Assembly: GCF_947242115.1 (NCBI RefSeq)
Contig: NC_074720.1
Span: 32,464,645-32,528,644 of the forward strand
DNA from: Biomphalaria glabrata
Lineage: Eukaryota > Mollusca > Gastropoda > Planorbidae
Direction: 5' to 3'
Length of the DNA stretch: 64,000 nt
The notes below the pieces were generated by a model. It made no database searches. It was not told where the DNA came from and was given only the letters and a program-made list of their open reading frames with translations. The position numbers were made by a program, and so were the translations under genes. Shown one piece after another: positions 27,500 through 37,375 of the stretch. Position 1 is the stretch's first letter. The number at the start of each line of letters is the position of its first letter.

Positions 27500-27555
27500 T
27501 AGTTTATGAACCCTGAACCCCCGATTCGAAATCTAGCGCTTTATCTCTTAGCCAT
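27500..27555 (-). mobile_element. Decayed tRNA-like SINE head at a deletion junction
   Basis: Homologous to 8389-8452. Immediately to its right, sequence jumps to that normally found just upstream of a type II start codon. Confidence 0.5.
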
Positions 27556-27565
27556 CAATTACATT

Positions 27566-28340
27566 AAAAATAGTTATGAATAGAAACAGAGTCGAAGTAT
27601 ATAGAAATATACAATGAACTCGATCTGTTTCAATTAAACACAAGTTGTAAATATTGAGAGAAGAAATGATTTAAACTCAAGCTGATCACAGGATGAGATT
27701 TTCAGATGTAACACAAGTGTCTCAAGAAGCTGAGTATTTCACGTAATGAATATATCCTTCTGATTTATTTACTAATGAAGCTCCCCCCCTCGATAATTTG
27801 GAGCCTTTTCTTTGTCATGTGATTTGTGACAGAAAGTTGTCGATGCGGTGGAACATGATTTCATCTCTTCACTTTGTTGCGCAGCAAAGGAATTGAAATG
27901 AATTTATTGTTTGTAGTGGACAGTTTATGTTTACTTAAGGACAGCTGACACGTTTTTATTTAGGCTAGACAAGAATGACCGCAATAGGAGTGGCCGAGCC
28001 GATAGCGCTTTGACGCGCTATAACTAATGAAGCTATTGTTCGGCTCCTCTGGACACTGTGATAGTCTACGCCGGGTCTCTATTATATTAATGTCTTTGTT
28101 GTTCAAGCGAATGATTTGTTTGTTTACGGAGTATCAAAGTAAACTAAAAGTAAACAATTTGTGAGTTTGTGTGCCTGCGGGAAAGAGTAAAATTTGACTG
28201 GGAGGTGGAGGGGTGGTCTAAGTAACGTATCAATGAAAATTATTTTTTTTTAATTAAATATAAGAATTCCATATATCAGTTTTAAAACTTGTCTTGGCTA
28301 GACTGTGGTAGACATTGATCTCCTAAACTGCTAAAATTTT
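27566..28340 (-). pseudogene. Geneless type II promoter and 5'UTR
   Basis: 27572-27735 matches the 5' leader of K2 and K7 (GTTTCAATTAAACACAAG, TATTGAGAGAAGAAATGATT). 27748-27800 carries the promoter core (TATATCC, GAAGCTCC, GATAATTTGG) and 27800-28340 the upstream block. To the left, where exon 1 should begin, there is only the SINE head of the type I/type II spacer. Relative to unit 1, the interval equivalent to about 8.46-15.25 kb is missing, including the whole type II coding region. If still active it would start a transcript reading into non-coding DNA. Confidence 0.7.
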
Positions 28341-28377
28341 CTTAGAAATTTGACAATTTATGTATATGTTTTGAGAA

Positions 28378-28715
28378 ACTAATGAAGCTTTTGTTCGGCT
28401 ACATTTGACACCACGATAGTCTACGCCGGGTCTCTGTCATGTTGATTTCTTTGTTGTTCAAGCGAATTATTTGTTAGTGTTACGGAGTATCAAAGTAAAC
28501 TAGGAGTAAACAATTTGTGAGTGTGTGTGTTTGCGGGAAAGAGTAAAATTTGACTGGGAGGTGGAGGGGTGGTCTAAGTGACGTATCAAAGAAAACATTT
28601 TTTTAATATTTTTGGAATTCCATATATTAGTATAAAAAATGATTTTCTTTGTTGGAGGGTGGTAGACAATGATCTCATAAACTGCTAAATGTTTCCTAGA
28701 AATTATTTTGAGGAA
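28378..28715 (-). repeat. Tandem duplicate of the distal type II upstream block
   Basis: Repeats 28022-28365 with a period of about 358 bp. Shared blocks include GATAGTCTACGCCGGGTCTC, GCGGGAAAGAGTAAAATTTG, GGAGGTGGAGGGGTGGTCTA and GGTAGACAATGATCTC. The two copies differ at scattered sites, so the duplication is not very recent. Confidence 0.75.
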
Positions 28716-28834
28716 AAAAAATCGACCATACATAGAAAACACTAGTTATACTACTACAATTTAAAAAAAAAATTGAATCATCTTGAAAGTAGAAATCTTA
28801 CAAAAGTATTTTAATAAATACAACGGTATTTATA

Positions 28835-28990
28835 TTTGATAGAATTTCATTCTGGTGTTCTTTCTGAAAATACTGAGACCTTCCCTTTTACCTGCCTGGG
28901 TGAACCACATCGGGGACCGATTCTGAGTTTGTGTTTCCACACAAACGTTATTTGTAACCTTGTTTTAAATTGTTTTACATTTAATTTTCA
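28835..28990. repeat. Collapsed copy of the 18.9-19.9 kb spacer
   Basis: TGATAGAATTTCATTCTGGT is like 18918, then it runs directly into sequence like 19835-19910 (GTTTGTGTTTCCACAC), so the intervening minisatellite and SINE-like repeat are absent here. Confidence 0.5.
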
Positions 28991-29770
28991 ACGTTTTATT
29001 ACTTATAAAATATATTGGACTTTAAATAGTGTATGTCATGAAGTTATCATGCCATCTTGTTGAAAGAAAAAGAAAGTTTTTTTAAACTATTAAAGAGATG
29101 TAACAAGGAAACACGTAACTTGAGCTGGGTCAACATAAAACTGTTAACCCATTATGTGAAAGTTTTTTTAAATATCACAATTCCATAGGTAAAGTACAAT
29201 GATTGACAATTTTAGTCCTTATTCAAATCTATAGAGAGCTATTTTCAGATGAAGATTTTAGTTATAAATGTAAACCAATTGGCAAACAATATACCACATA
29301 CAAACAGTAGATAGTTTTTTTTTTTTTGTCCATAACATTTGCCAGTGAGGATAGAATCACGTGTAACTTAATAAAAAGCTCTCAACGAACACACGACATG
29401 GGCACACACCTTTACTTAATTAACAGTTGAACTTTGATTGAAGGGAAACAATTACTGCAAGAGAGATCGTGCACAATTAAATTCTTTTATTTCTATTATA
29501 GTATTAATGATCTTTTAGCTTTACTTCGAAATGACTATATTAATTTTGCAATTTTTTTTGTGATTTAAAAAAAAAAAAATGGGGAAAACAATTGAAATGA
29601 TTTTTTATAATATAAACAAAAACAAAAACATTTACTACCTCAATAGATACAAAAATGTTAATACATTAGTAGTTATAATACTTTAAATATACGAAACTAT
29701 AACTACACCTCTTTATTTTTTTATTTTTTATTTTTAAAATTCTTTAATCTTGTCCTTCCATGCTCATTAA
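28991..29770. other. AT-rich spacer, no gene seen
   Basis: Contains several A and T homopolymers but no repeat, RNA or coding region that I recognise. Confidence 0.4.
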
Positions 29771-29839
29771 GCGAGAAATATATTTGGGTAAGGAGCGGTT
29801 GACATTTTCGATAAGCTTTCTCAATGCTTACATAAACAT

Positions 29840-30090
29840 CTTATACTGTCCTTTTGTTCCCCGCAATCTCCTGCTCTTTCTCCGACTGACCAAGGCGGTG
29901 TCCACTGCAACTGGTCACTAGCTCGTCTCGAGAAAACAAAAGATTGTTGACATTGTCGGTCCTTCAATCACTAATGTGTTCATCCTTGCAAAGCAACAAA
30001 TTATGACAGCAGCCCAAACCTTGGTCGTCTGCTGACGTATGTACCTCCGAACAATGGAGCCTCCAAGTGTCATCCACTGGTCAAAAACTT
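29840..30090 (-). other. Conserved type I upstream block, inverted, at K4
   Basis: Minus strand matches 6290-6530. Peptide IRQQTTKVWAAVIICC is kept, then a small deletion breaks the frame. TACGTCA is kept (complement within TGCTGACGTATG). It faces away from K4 exactly as at the other type I genes, so it moved with the gene during inversion. Confidence 0.5.
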
Positions 30091-30131
30091 CAAAGACAAC
30101 GAGGATAGTTCGGCGCAACTTCAGCTTTCGG

Positions 30132-30202
30132 CCAATCACATGACGTAAAATTAAACATTTATAGCTCAAGGATTGTGGGAGGAGCTTACTTGGCTATAAA
30201 AA
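30132..30202 (+). promoter_or_regulatory. Putative K4 core promoter with clear TATA box
   Basis: CCAAT at 30132-30136, CRE-like TGACGTAA at 30141-30148, GGGAGGAGCTTAC at 30177-30189 and TATAAAAA at 30195-30202. The start codon is about 200 bp downstream. This is the cleanest version of the promoter shared by both kinase subfamilies. Confidence 0.6.
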
Positions 30203-30400
30203 TCAAATTTAAAAAATTAACTCTATCATTTATCACTGAGCCTCCTCTTACATCCACTTTGAGATCTCTCTTTGAGAAATACAAGTGTTGGACTTAGAAT
30301 ATTTGTGTTCTTATTTCTTTGGGACATTGTGTTTTCGTATTGTAGGAATTTAATTCATCCTCTAGTTTCGGATAGCTGTGTTCTCCAATTCTATTTTAAA

Positions 30401-32891
30401 ATGTATCATCTGGAAAGAAAAACACTGGAACTTCAAAACTACAAGGAAGAAATATGCCAAGTACATCACTTCGAGGTGGGCACACTGCTTCACTACAATT
30501 ACCCGATCAAAGTTTTTCAAGTCAGATCCAAACTAGACCACAACGTCAAGAAAGTCATCAAAGCTTATTACAAAGACAGCACTTATGATGATAAAAAAAT
30601 CGTAAAGCATTTCTTATCGGAAGTTGCAGTACTTGCCACGATCCACCATCCTTTTATCATGAGCATGGATTTCATGGGATCCTTTCCTCGGTACTTCGCT
30701 TATGTGATGCCATTCTATGAAGAAGGCACTCTGACCAAGGTACTGCCTTCCATGCACCAGGAGATGAGTGATGAATACTTTGTGCAGTTATGTGCAGCAG
30801 TTAACTATCTCCATAACAAAAAAGTTGCTCATCGAGACTTGAAAACGGACAACATTTTGATCACAGATAAGAAAGTTCTCATTGCTGATTTTGGCTTATC
30901 GGATATCTTGCCCACTGAGGATACAATGGCGACCAAAAGAAAAGGAACTGTCGTGTACATGTCCCCAGAACAGTTTTTAAAGAGGCCATTTGACCCTTTT
31001 AAAGTAAGTCATTTTTTACTATATTTTTAAAGCTCCTTTGGATTGAATTATAATTGTCAAATAAATATTGGCAAACTTTCTTAAACTAATGAACCATAAC
31101 TTAACTAAATAAATATTCTTTGTCATATTCTTAGTTATAGCCCTTTCCTTTTAAATGGATAGCTTAAAATCTAATATTTAATTAGGTAGAATAATAAATA
31201 TATATATAGAGAGAGATAGAAGATTCTGATGTGCGCATGAAAACTTGTTTATATTACACATGTGAAGTAAAACGGAATCGCCCGTTATTTTATTGTTAAT
31301 ATAGCATGTCTAGTCTGGTAACCCTTGGAGACTTGAACATGTCCGTGTTTGTTACATTTGGTAATAAATTTGTTGTGTAGATCATTTTGTATACTGCCAG
31401 TTATCTTTATATAAGATGACCGTCATTTTATATATATAATATAATTTCAACAGTTGTTTAATAAAACTCTTAAGTATGAGTATAACGATAAAAAAATTTT
31501 GTCAATTAGTATAAGACACTTCATTAATTAATAGATAATTAACTCTCGCCCCCCCCCCAACAACCCCCTAATCAAGAAAACACACCTAAAATCTAATTGT
31601 AGCGATTGTAGATTTTTAAATTAGATTTTAGGTGTTTCCTTGATAAGGGAGTTGTTGGGGTGGAGGGAGAGTTTATTAATTATTAACTATAAAATATATT
31701 ACATGTATAATTTACTCATGTAAAAAACTAATCCCCATAGTTTATAACTTTATATTATGCTGAAATGTGTTTACAAACCTGGACCCTAAGACGACCAATT
31801 ATTTAATTTTGCCTTAGAAATATTATTGAATTAAAATTACAGTTTAGCGGTAATTAAAATTAAATCTATTTGTTTCTTTACAGTGTGACATGTTCGCTCT
31901 TGGAGTAGTCTACTGGTGTATGGTTTTCAAAGTGAATGTTTTGAATCAAGACACCATGGAACCAATGATGGAAACAGTCAGAACTAAGTTGTCGCCTACT
32001 AGTATAGACAGGTAAGTCAAACAAATATAAGACCTACATACATAAATATATTTAGCATTTTTCCATCGAACCTCATAAAAATTATGCATTATTGCGACAT
32101 TAATTCTGAAATTTAAAAGAAGCTATTTAATTAAATACATGCAAGTGCATTATTTAAAAATGTGAAGTTATAGCTTTTATATAGCGCTACTTTCATGCTT
32201 ATAGCATGTTCAGAGCGCTATGATCTTATCTTGTTTGTGGACCAGTGGGAGGAGGGGAGTATCTAGGAGAAGGTTTTTCCATACTGCCTTTAGGCGCTCA
32301 GTAAACACAATTCTGCTCGAATCAGGTGTCGAACGTCGAGCCACCTTCATGGGTAGCCAAGCCAATTTCAAGCGTACTTAGCCTCTCGACCACGCTTCCC
32401 AAATTCAAAACGTGTTCATTTTAATATTTGGTATTGTTTAATAAAATGTTTAGTATAGCCTTATAATGTCGTTTTTTGTTTTAACGTGTTCCAGACTCAT
32501 TTTGACCAATCTTTTAGAATATCAACCTGAAGAAAGATTGTCCATCTTTGAACTCATCTTCTTGATGGAGGAATCTTGTTTCTCACGCAGGATAGCCAAA
32601 CTTAAAGGTAATATACAAGTATTCTATTCGTATGTCATCTTTCTTTTAGTTTCAGTTCCAAAATTGTCGGCCTTGTTCTCAGGCAATGTGCGAAGGGAAA
32701 TAAATATAAACATCAGGAACAATAACTCAGTAAAAAAAAATACTTAAGTCATCCATGACGCTATCAGTCTATAATATCTAGAGATTAATTTTTTTTTATT
32801 TTTTTTGTATGTTTAAAAGTACTTTTGTCCAAACGTGATGTTTCAATTTCTTCTTTTTGTTTTGTCGTCTGCAGAGCAACGCTTTATTTAA
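30401..32891 (+). CDS. K4: diverged type I protein kinase-like gene, inverted, 286 aa
   Basis: Coding exons 30401-31003, 31884-32011, 32495-32607 and 32875-32891; GT-AG throughout, frame open, ending EQRFI. K54, E74, HRD 144-146, N151, DFG 163-165, SPEQ 188-191, exon 2 alphaF CDMFALG and exon 3 LLEYQPEERLS are present. The loop before K54 (YPIKVFQVRSK) has no glycines. The canonical HRDLKTDN is closer to common kinases than the HRDVKTDN of K1, K3 and K6. Exon 2 is one codon longer than in other type I genes (128 bp, as in type II). It is the only plus-strand member. It sits among rearranged unit-2 DNA yet has no disabling change, which argues that it is under selection. Confidence 0.85.
31195..31222 (+). 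repeat. Short (TA)n-(GA)n-GATA tract in K4 intron 1
   Basis: TATATATATAGAGAGAGATAG lies about 190 bp after the exon 1 donor, nearly the same distance as the long GATA arrays in K1, K3 and K6. It is probably the unexpanded ancestral seed or a collapsed remnant. Confidence 0.6.
31523..31690. mobile_element. Foldback (MITE-like) element in K4 intron 1
   Basis: Two arms of about 73 bp (31523-31598 and 31618-31690) are imperfect reverse complements around a loop of about 20 bp. Inner ends pair ACACCTAAAATCTAATT with AATTAGATTTTAGGTGT; outer ends pair AACTCTC with GAGAGTTT. No coding. Family unknown. Confidence 0.75.
32176..32400 (+). repeat. SINE-like dispersed repeat (copy 2 of 3), K4 intron 2
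   Basis: Carries AGCGCTACTTTCATGC, GTGGACCAGTGGGAGGAGG, GCGCTCAGTAAACACA, GTGTCGAACGTCGAGCC and GCCTCTCGACCACGCTTCC. Diverged from the copies at 19024 and 61805, which are near-identical to each other, so this was an independent insertion. Confidence 0.65.
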
Positions 32892-33024
32892 ATGTCAAAG
32901 GTCAAGTTCTTTGTTTCCATACAAGAGATTTCTTTGGTGAAAGTCCTGTTTGACATAACATGACATGAAACTACATGTGCATTGTATATAATGAAATATC
33001 AAATAACTTGAGATACAATATCCC

Positions 33025-33030
33025 AATAAA
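33025..33030 (+). terminator. Polyadenylation signal of K4
   Basis: AATAAA 134 bp after the K4 stop, the same distance as in the other type I genes. Confidence 0.6.
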
Positions 33031-33639
33031 ATTTTTGTTTAAATTAAATTTTTTTTTATTATTTTTTTTATTTTTTGTTTTTGTTTTTCTTCTGTAGATA
33101 TTTAGGTGTCACGTAAAATAAAAATGAAAAAAATTATAAAAAAATAAATATGGAAAAAGTGACGTTTTGCCATTTTTTTTAAAAATTAATATAATTTTCA
33201 AGAGAACAGAATGTACTTTCTCATTGATATTTGATAATACACCATTTTTTTCTATTTTAAACCTAATAAAAAAAAATAGTAACTAGTTATAACCATACTG
33301 CATAGCTGCATAGCTTTTACAATTCACAAAGATGATAAATTTGTATCTTCATAGTGTTAATGGTAATGATGCATTTGGTTTCTATAATCAAAATGCTTTA
33401 ATAATAACAAAGACCATCAGAAATATATATATATATCTATTTTAAAATAATATCAAGTACACCAATACACAGACGAACAAAGGGAGACATGATCCAGCTA
33501 CTTATAATATTGAACAGAAAAAAAAAAGTTTTCTTAGCATTTAATTCCTTTTGAACCTAAAACTAAATAATAGGGCCTCATAAGAATATAAAGAATGAGT
33601 AAAGTAAAGATGTAACTTTCCCTTTCAGACATTGCCGTC
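33031..33639. other. AT-rich spacer, no gene seen
   Basis: Long T-rich run at 33045-33090 and (TA)n at 33425-33437. No recognised element. Confidence 0.4.
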
Positions 33640-33840
33640 TATAATTAGGTCATCTGTTTTTTTGGCCCACGGTTAACGACCAACCGCCTTTACTTTCATT
33701 AATTAAAGCCAAGTACCCATTAATGTTGGGTAGACTCAGGAGCAACCTAAAAATGCAGAAATTCAAAATCCCAGACTTCACCAAGATTCGAACCCAGGTC
33801 CCTAGTTCGGAAAGGCAGGTACTCAGCCACAGCCCCTTCA
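33640..33840 (-). mobile_element. tRNA-derived SINE with complete head
   Basis: On the minus strand an A-box-like TGGCTGAGTACCTG and B-box GGTTCGAATCTTGG are followed by the body CTCCTGAGTCTACCC, ATGGGTACTTGG and GGCGGTTGGTCGTTAACC. Same family as 1436-1678; the 3' part is truncated. Confidence 0.75.
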
Positions 33841-33954
33841 CAATGAAGAGTATGCATTTCCAAAATTTAGGGATTTTCTTATCTTCTTTTTTTTTTAATA
33901 TCATGAGTATAAGGTAAAGATAATGTTTATCGACTTTCAGAGTCCTCGGTTCAG

Positions 33955-34155
33955 GTTACAGTACAAAGGAAAGATGGCTGCCTGGTCGTGCGGTTTGCGC
34001 GCTGGACTGTCGTTCAGATTTATCGATGGTCTAGGGTTCAAACCCTGCCCGCTTCCATTCCTCGTCGTCCTGCGAGAGGTTTGGACTACGAAGTAATCAT
34101 CTTCAACTCTGAAGGAACATCCGAAACATATAAAACATTTTACAAGATCTAACAA
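33955..34155 (+). mobile_element. tRNA-derived SINE, second family
   Basis: Head GGCTGCCTGGTCGTGCGG (A-box-like) with B-box GGGTTCAAACCCTG at about 34034-34047, then GTCGTCCTGCGAGAGGTTTG and AACTCTGAAGGAACATCCG. I remember this family as common in planorbid snails. Not a tRNA gene: it has no matched acceptor stem. Confidence 0.75.
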
Positions 34156-35504
34156 GCAAGATTAAAAAAAAAAGATAATACCAAAAGAGATTGTATTTAA
34201 GGGAAAGAACTGCATAATAATTGTTGAATGTCTTATTTTGCGATATTTACCTCCCCATTTTATATAAAACAAAATTAATTTAATTAATTAATAGGTTATG
34301 TTTTATTGATTTATTTTCTACCACAATGAATGTAAGTTCCAAGTTTCAACTTGATCCGAGAAAGAAAAGTTGTGAAATAACGTGTACAAGATTTGTATCA
34401 GACAGAGTGAGATACTGTGGAGTCAACTATTTGTGTGGGAACGAGACGTTCTTGAGAGCTTTTTACCATTTTTTTTTTTTATTTCTTGGAAAGTGGAAGA
34501 TGGACACACTTGGAAGCTAGAATTTAGAAACAAGCAATACACAAAAAAAAATGAATTTCTGTTAATAAAAATATTGAAATTTCATAAAGCAATAAAGAAA
34601 ATGTAAGAATTTATTTTATGATGCCATTTCGAATTAGATAGAAACGGGACATTTGCTCTCATTGGAATAAAGCGAATATCAATTAGTTGATCTTCAGGCT
34701 AATAAGTTTCATTCTCTTTACGTAGCGCTTAGTTTTGAATTATACAATGGTTGGCAAGTATCTCGTGATAAGTTTTGTTTTTTCGCTCAAATTAGTGACA
34801 ATTCCACCTGTCATACTTTTTACTCCTGTTGAAATCGATACAAATGTCTTATGGAATCATACATAATTTGGACCACACGATAACCTGCTAACTATTGTAA
34901 AAGTACGCAAACAAAAACTCTGTGGCCATATTACAAGGTCTTCGGTGCTCACAAAGACATTCCTTGTATGTTTAATATTTTTTTTAGATCAATACATTTT
35001 TGTAATTTCTAATGTTTATTTTATACCCTTGAAGGTCTAAGAGAATCTTTATTACATCATACATTTTCCCGCTATGTACATAAATCAAAATTTTGCGGTC
35101 TACCAAAAATCACGGGCTAACATAGGTTTTACCAGCCAAACGAGGAGGCACAAAACCCCAGTGCAAGGCCATCTGCCACCTCGACGACAAGGTGGTCATC
35201 ATCGAACCACGAAGGAAGAACTAAATATAATTTAAAACTCTTCGAAGCATTTCATATCTAATGCTTCGTTGTACTAAATATTTTGATATAATGGTCTGTC
35301 ATTTAATCATGTGTTATCTAAGAGTAACTAAATCCATTTTATTTTGCGTAGTATATGTGGTTGTTTGATTTTACATACTGCACGTTGTATTTCTTTTGCA
35401 AGTCAACTTACCGGGAAAGTACCTATTTAATCCATAAATACAAAACTAGATCTAGAAATCTTGATATGAATTCTCACCACTTCTTTTCAATATTTTTCTT
35501 AAAA
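34156..35504. other. Spacer, no gene seen
   Basis: AT-rich. A GC-richer patch at 35090-35220 (CAAACGAGGAGGCACAAAAC, CCTCGACGACAAGGTGG) is probably a small transposon fragment but I cannot name it. Confidence 0.4.
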
Positions 35505-35880
35505 GGATAATGAAAGATGCTCACAACGGCTATGAAGGTACCGGAAGGATTGGAGGAAGAAGAATTACTAAATTGCGTTTCGCGGCTTGCAGGAAATGAT
35601 AACGAACTAGCTGACTAGCTGAATTCCGTAACATAGGGTATGTCATTAAATGCTGACAAAATTCAATTAATAAACAATAGCAAAAAGGTCTATAAAATAG
35701 GCATCAGCATTGGAGTTGACAAGGTGACAAGTTTTAGATACCTCGGAGCTGTCGTATCAGATGAGGGAACCAAACCCGAGCTAGTGGCACGACTTGCACA
35801 GTCCACAGCAACACTTGCAAAACTACTTATCAGTGAGCCAAACTACTTATCAGTGAGCCAAACTACTTATCACTGAGCCA
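35505..35880 (+). mobile_element. LINE reverse-transcriptase fragment with internal deletion
   Basis: The peptides YEGTGRIGGRRITKLRFA and, later, VTSFRYLGAVVSDEGTKPEL plus LVARLAQSTATLAKL are typical of the RT palm and thumb of non-LTR elements. The stretch between them, which would hold the catalytic FADD box, is deleted or scrambled (35585-35640). The 3' side is replaced by a 20 bp tandem repeat. Confidence 0.75.
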
Positions 35881-35901
35881 AACTACTTATCAGTGAGCCA
35901 A
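35820..35901 (+). repeat. Four tandem copies of a 20 bp unit
   Basis: AACTACTTATCAGTGAGCCA repeats four times, with one G-to-C change in the third copy. It begins within the LINE RT frame and ends at a LINE 3' tail, so it marks the join between two elements. Confidence 0.95.
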
Positions 35902-35904
35902 AAT

Positions 35905-35988
35905 TTCTCTTTAACGAAACTCGACCCTTGCTGCGTCTATGAATGAATACTCGTTCTTTTCTAACATAATAATATTAATAATATAAAC
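35905..35988 (+). mobile_element. LINE 3' end with AAT-rich tail (copy A)
   Basis: TTCTCTTTAACGAAACTCGACC and ACTCGTTCTTTTCTAACATAATAATATT match the 3' end at 37140-37210. This copy consists of little more than the tail, as expected for extreme 5' truncation. A second element of the same family starts right after it. Confidence 0.7.
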
Positions 35989-37204
35989 AGCTGGGCCGTC
36001 CCTGTGCTCCTTTACACGTTCGGTGTGATCAAATGGACTGACACCGACCTACATGACATTGACAGACTCACTAGAAAATTACTAACCAAGTTTCGATGCC
36101 TACACCCCAAGTCCTCCACCATAAGGTTATACCTGCCCAGAAAGGATGGGGGTCGTGGATTGCAGAACATCTTCAAATTGTGTAAGATGCAAGTTTTAAA
36201 AATACGATCAAAACTGCTCGCCTCCAGCAACAAATTAGTTTCCTTCCTACGGAAATACGACTCCGATGCAACCCCTCTGAACCTACACAATGCTGATGTC
36301 AATATCGGTTTGGACGACGCAGGGCATGAGATTCGCCAATGGGAAGAAAAAACACTCCACGGAAAATTTCCGGCTTCATTACATGGGGACAACATCGACA
36401 AGGCTGCTTCCTTAACATGGCTCAAAGCAGGTCATCTCTACCCTGAAACAGAAGGCTTTGTTACAGCAATACAGGACAGAGTAATCAGGACAAAAAATTA
36501 CGAGAAGCATATCCTGAAACTCAATGTTGTCGACAAATGCCGAAAATGTGGAAATGTGGGCGAGTCGATTGAACACATTATGGCAGGATGTCCAGCCCTA
36601 TCAGAATCAGACTACCTAGGTCGCCATAACCAAGTTGCAAAGTTAATACACCAACACCTGGCTTTGACGTACAAATTGATCGGTAAGGACACTCCCCCTT
36701 ATTATAAATACTCTCCGCATAGCGTTCTCGAGTCTACTGAACATCTGCTGTACTGGGACAGGCCTATTCTGACCGACAAAACGGTAGATTTCAATCGCCC
36801 GGATCTGCTGTTCATCGATAAAAAAGAAAAAACCGCTACCATTATCGATATCACCTTACCACTGTCTCATAATTTGAGAAAAACTGAGATAGAAAAACAA
36901 AGAAAATGTGGGAACCTAGGCTTGTAGATTAAGCGTCTATGGAAATTGTCCAAAATAACAATATACCCCATTGTTATATCAACCGAGGGGATAATAACAA
37001 CTGACCTCACAGACACCTTCAAGGCCCTTAACATTCCAAGGAACATCTTCGTTGCCTGTCAGAGGGCGGTACTGCAGCAGACCTGCCACATCACCAGAAA
37101 ATTCCTCAGTGGAAACTATTAAAGGGACTACGATGAATTTTGTTTCTCTTTAGCGAAACTCGACCCTGGCAGCGCCAGAGAATGACTACTCGTTCATTTC
37201 TAAC

Positions 37205-37237
<33 letters not shown>

Positions 37238-37270
37238 GTAACAATAATAATAATAATAATAATAATTATA
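35989..37270 (+). mobile_element. LINE C-terminal half: zinc knuckle plus restriction-like endonuclease (copy B)
   Basis: Frame 36004-37122 with one in-frame stop (TAG 36925-36927). It starts mid-protein (VPVLLYTFGVIKWTDTDL, RLYLPRKDGGRG). It then has CRKCGNVGESIEHIMAGCP, a CCHC knuckle, and RPDLLF-13-IDITLP, the PD-(D/E)xK-type endonuclease core of R2/R4-like LINEs. It closes VACQRAVLQQTCHITRKFL. The 3' UTR (37123-37206) matches copy A and ends in (AAT)n to 37268. RT is lost by 5' truncation. Confidence 0.8.
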
Positions 37271-37282
37271 TTATATTATATA

Positions 37283-37375
37283 TGCCCAACCTGCGATCGC
37301 GGCTGTGTATCAAGGATTGGCCTCTTTAGTCACACAAAAAGTTGCAAAGGGAAAAGATCGTCTCTCGAGACTTAA
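37283..37375 (+). mobile_element. LINE C-terminal zinc-finger fragment
   Basis: CPTCDRGCVSRIGLFSHTKSC is a C2H2-like finger followed by KGKRSSLET and a stop. By recall, this finger closes the polyprotein of the same kind of LINE whose upstream part is seen at 8890-9130. It directly follows the AAT tail of copy B and is flanked by AAT-rich sequence on the right. Confidence 0.6.

Noticed and set aside
33955-34155. Possible tRNA gene (A and B boxes present)
   Set aside because: No acceptor stem closes around the boxes and the sequence continues into a SINE body.
36012-36425. 137-codon minus-strand frame
   Set aside because: Antisense shadow of the LINE endonuclease-domain frame.
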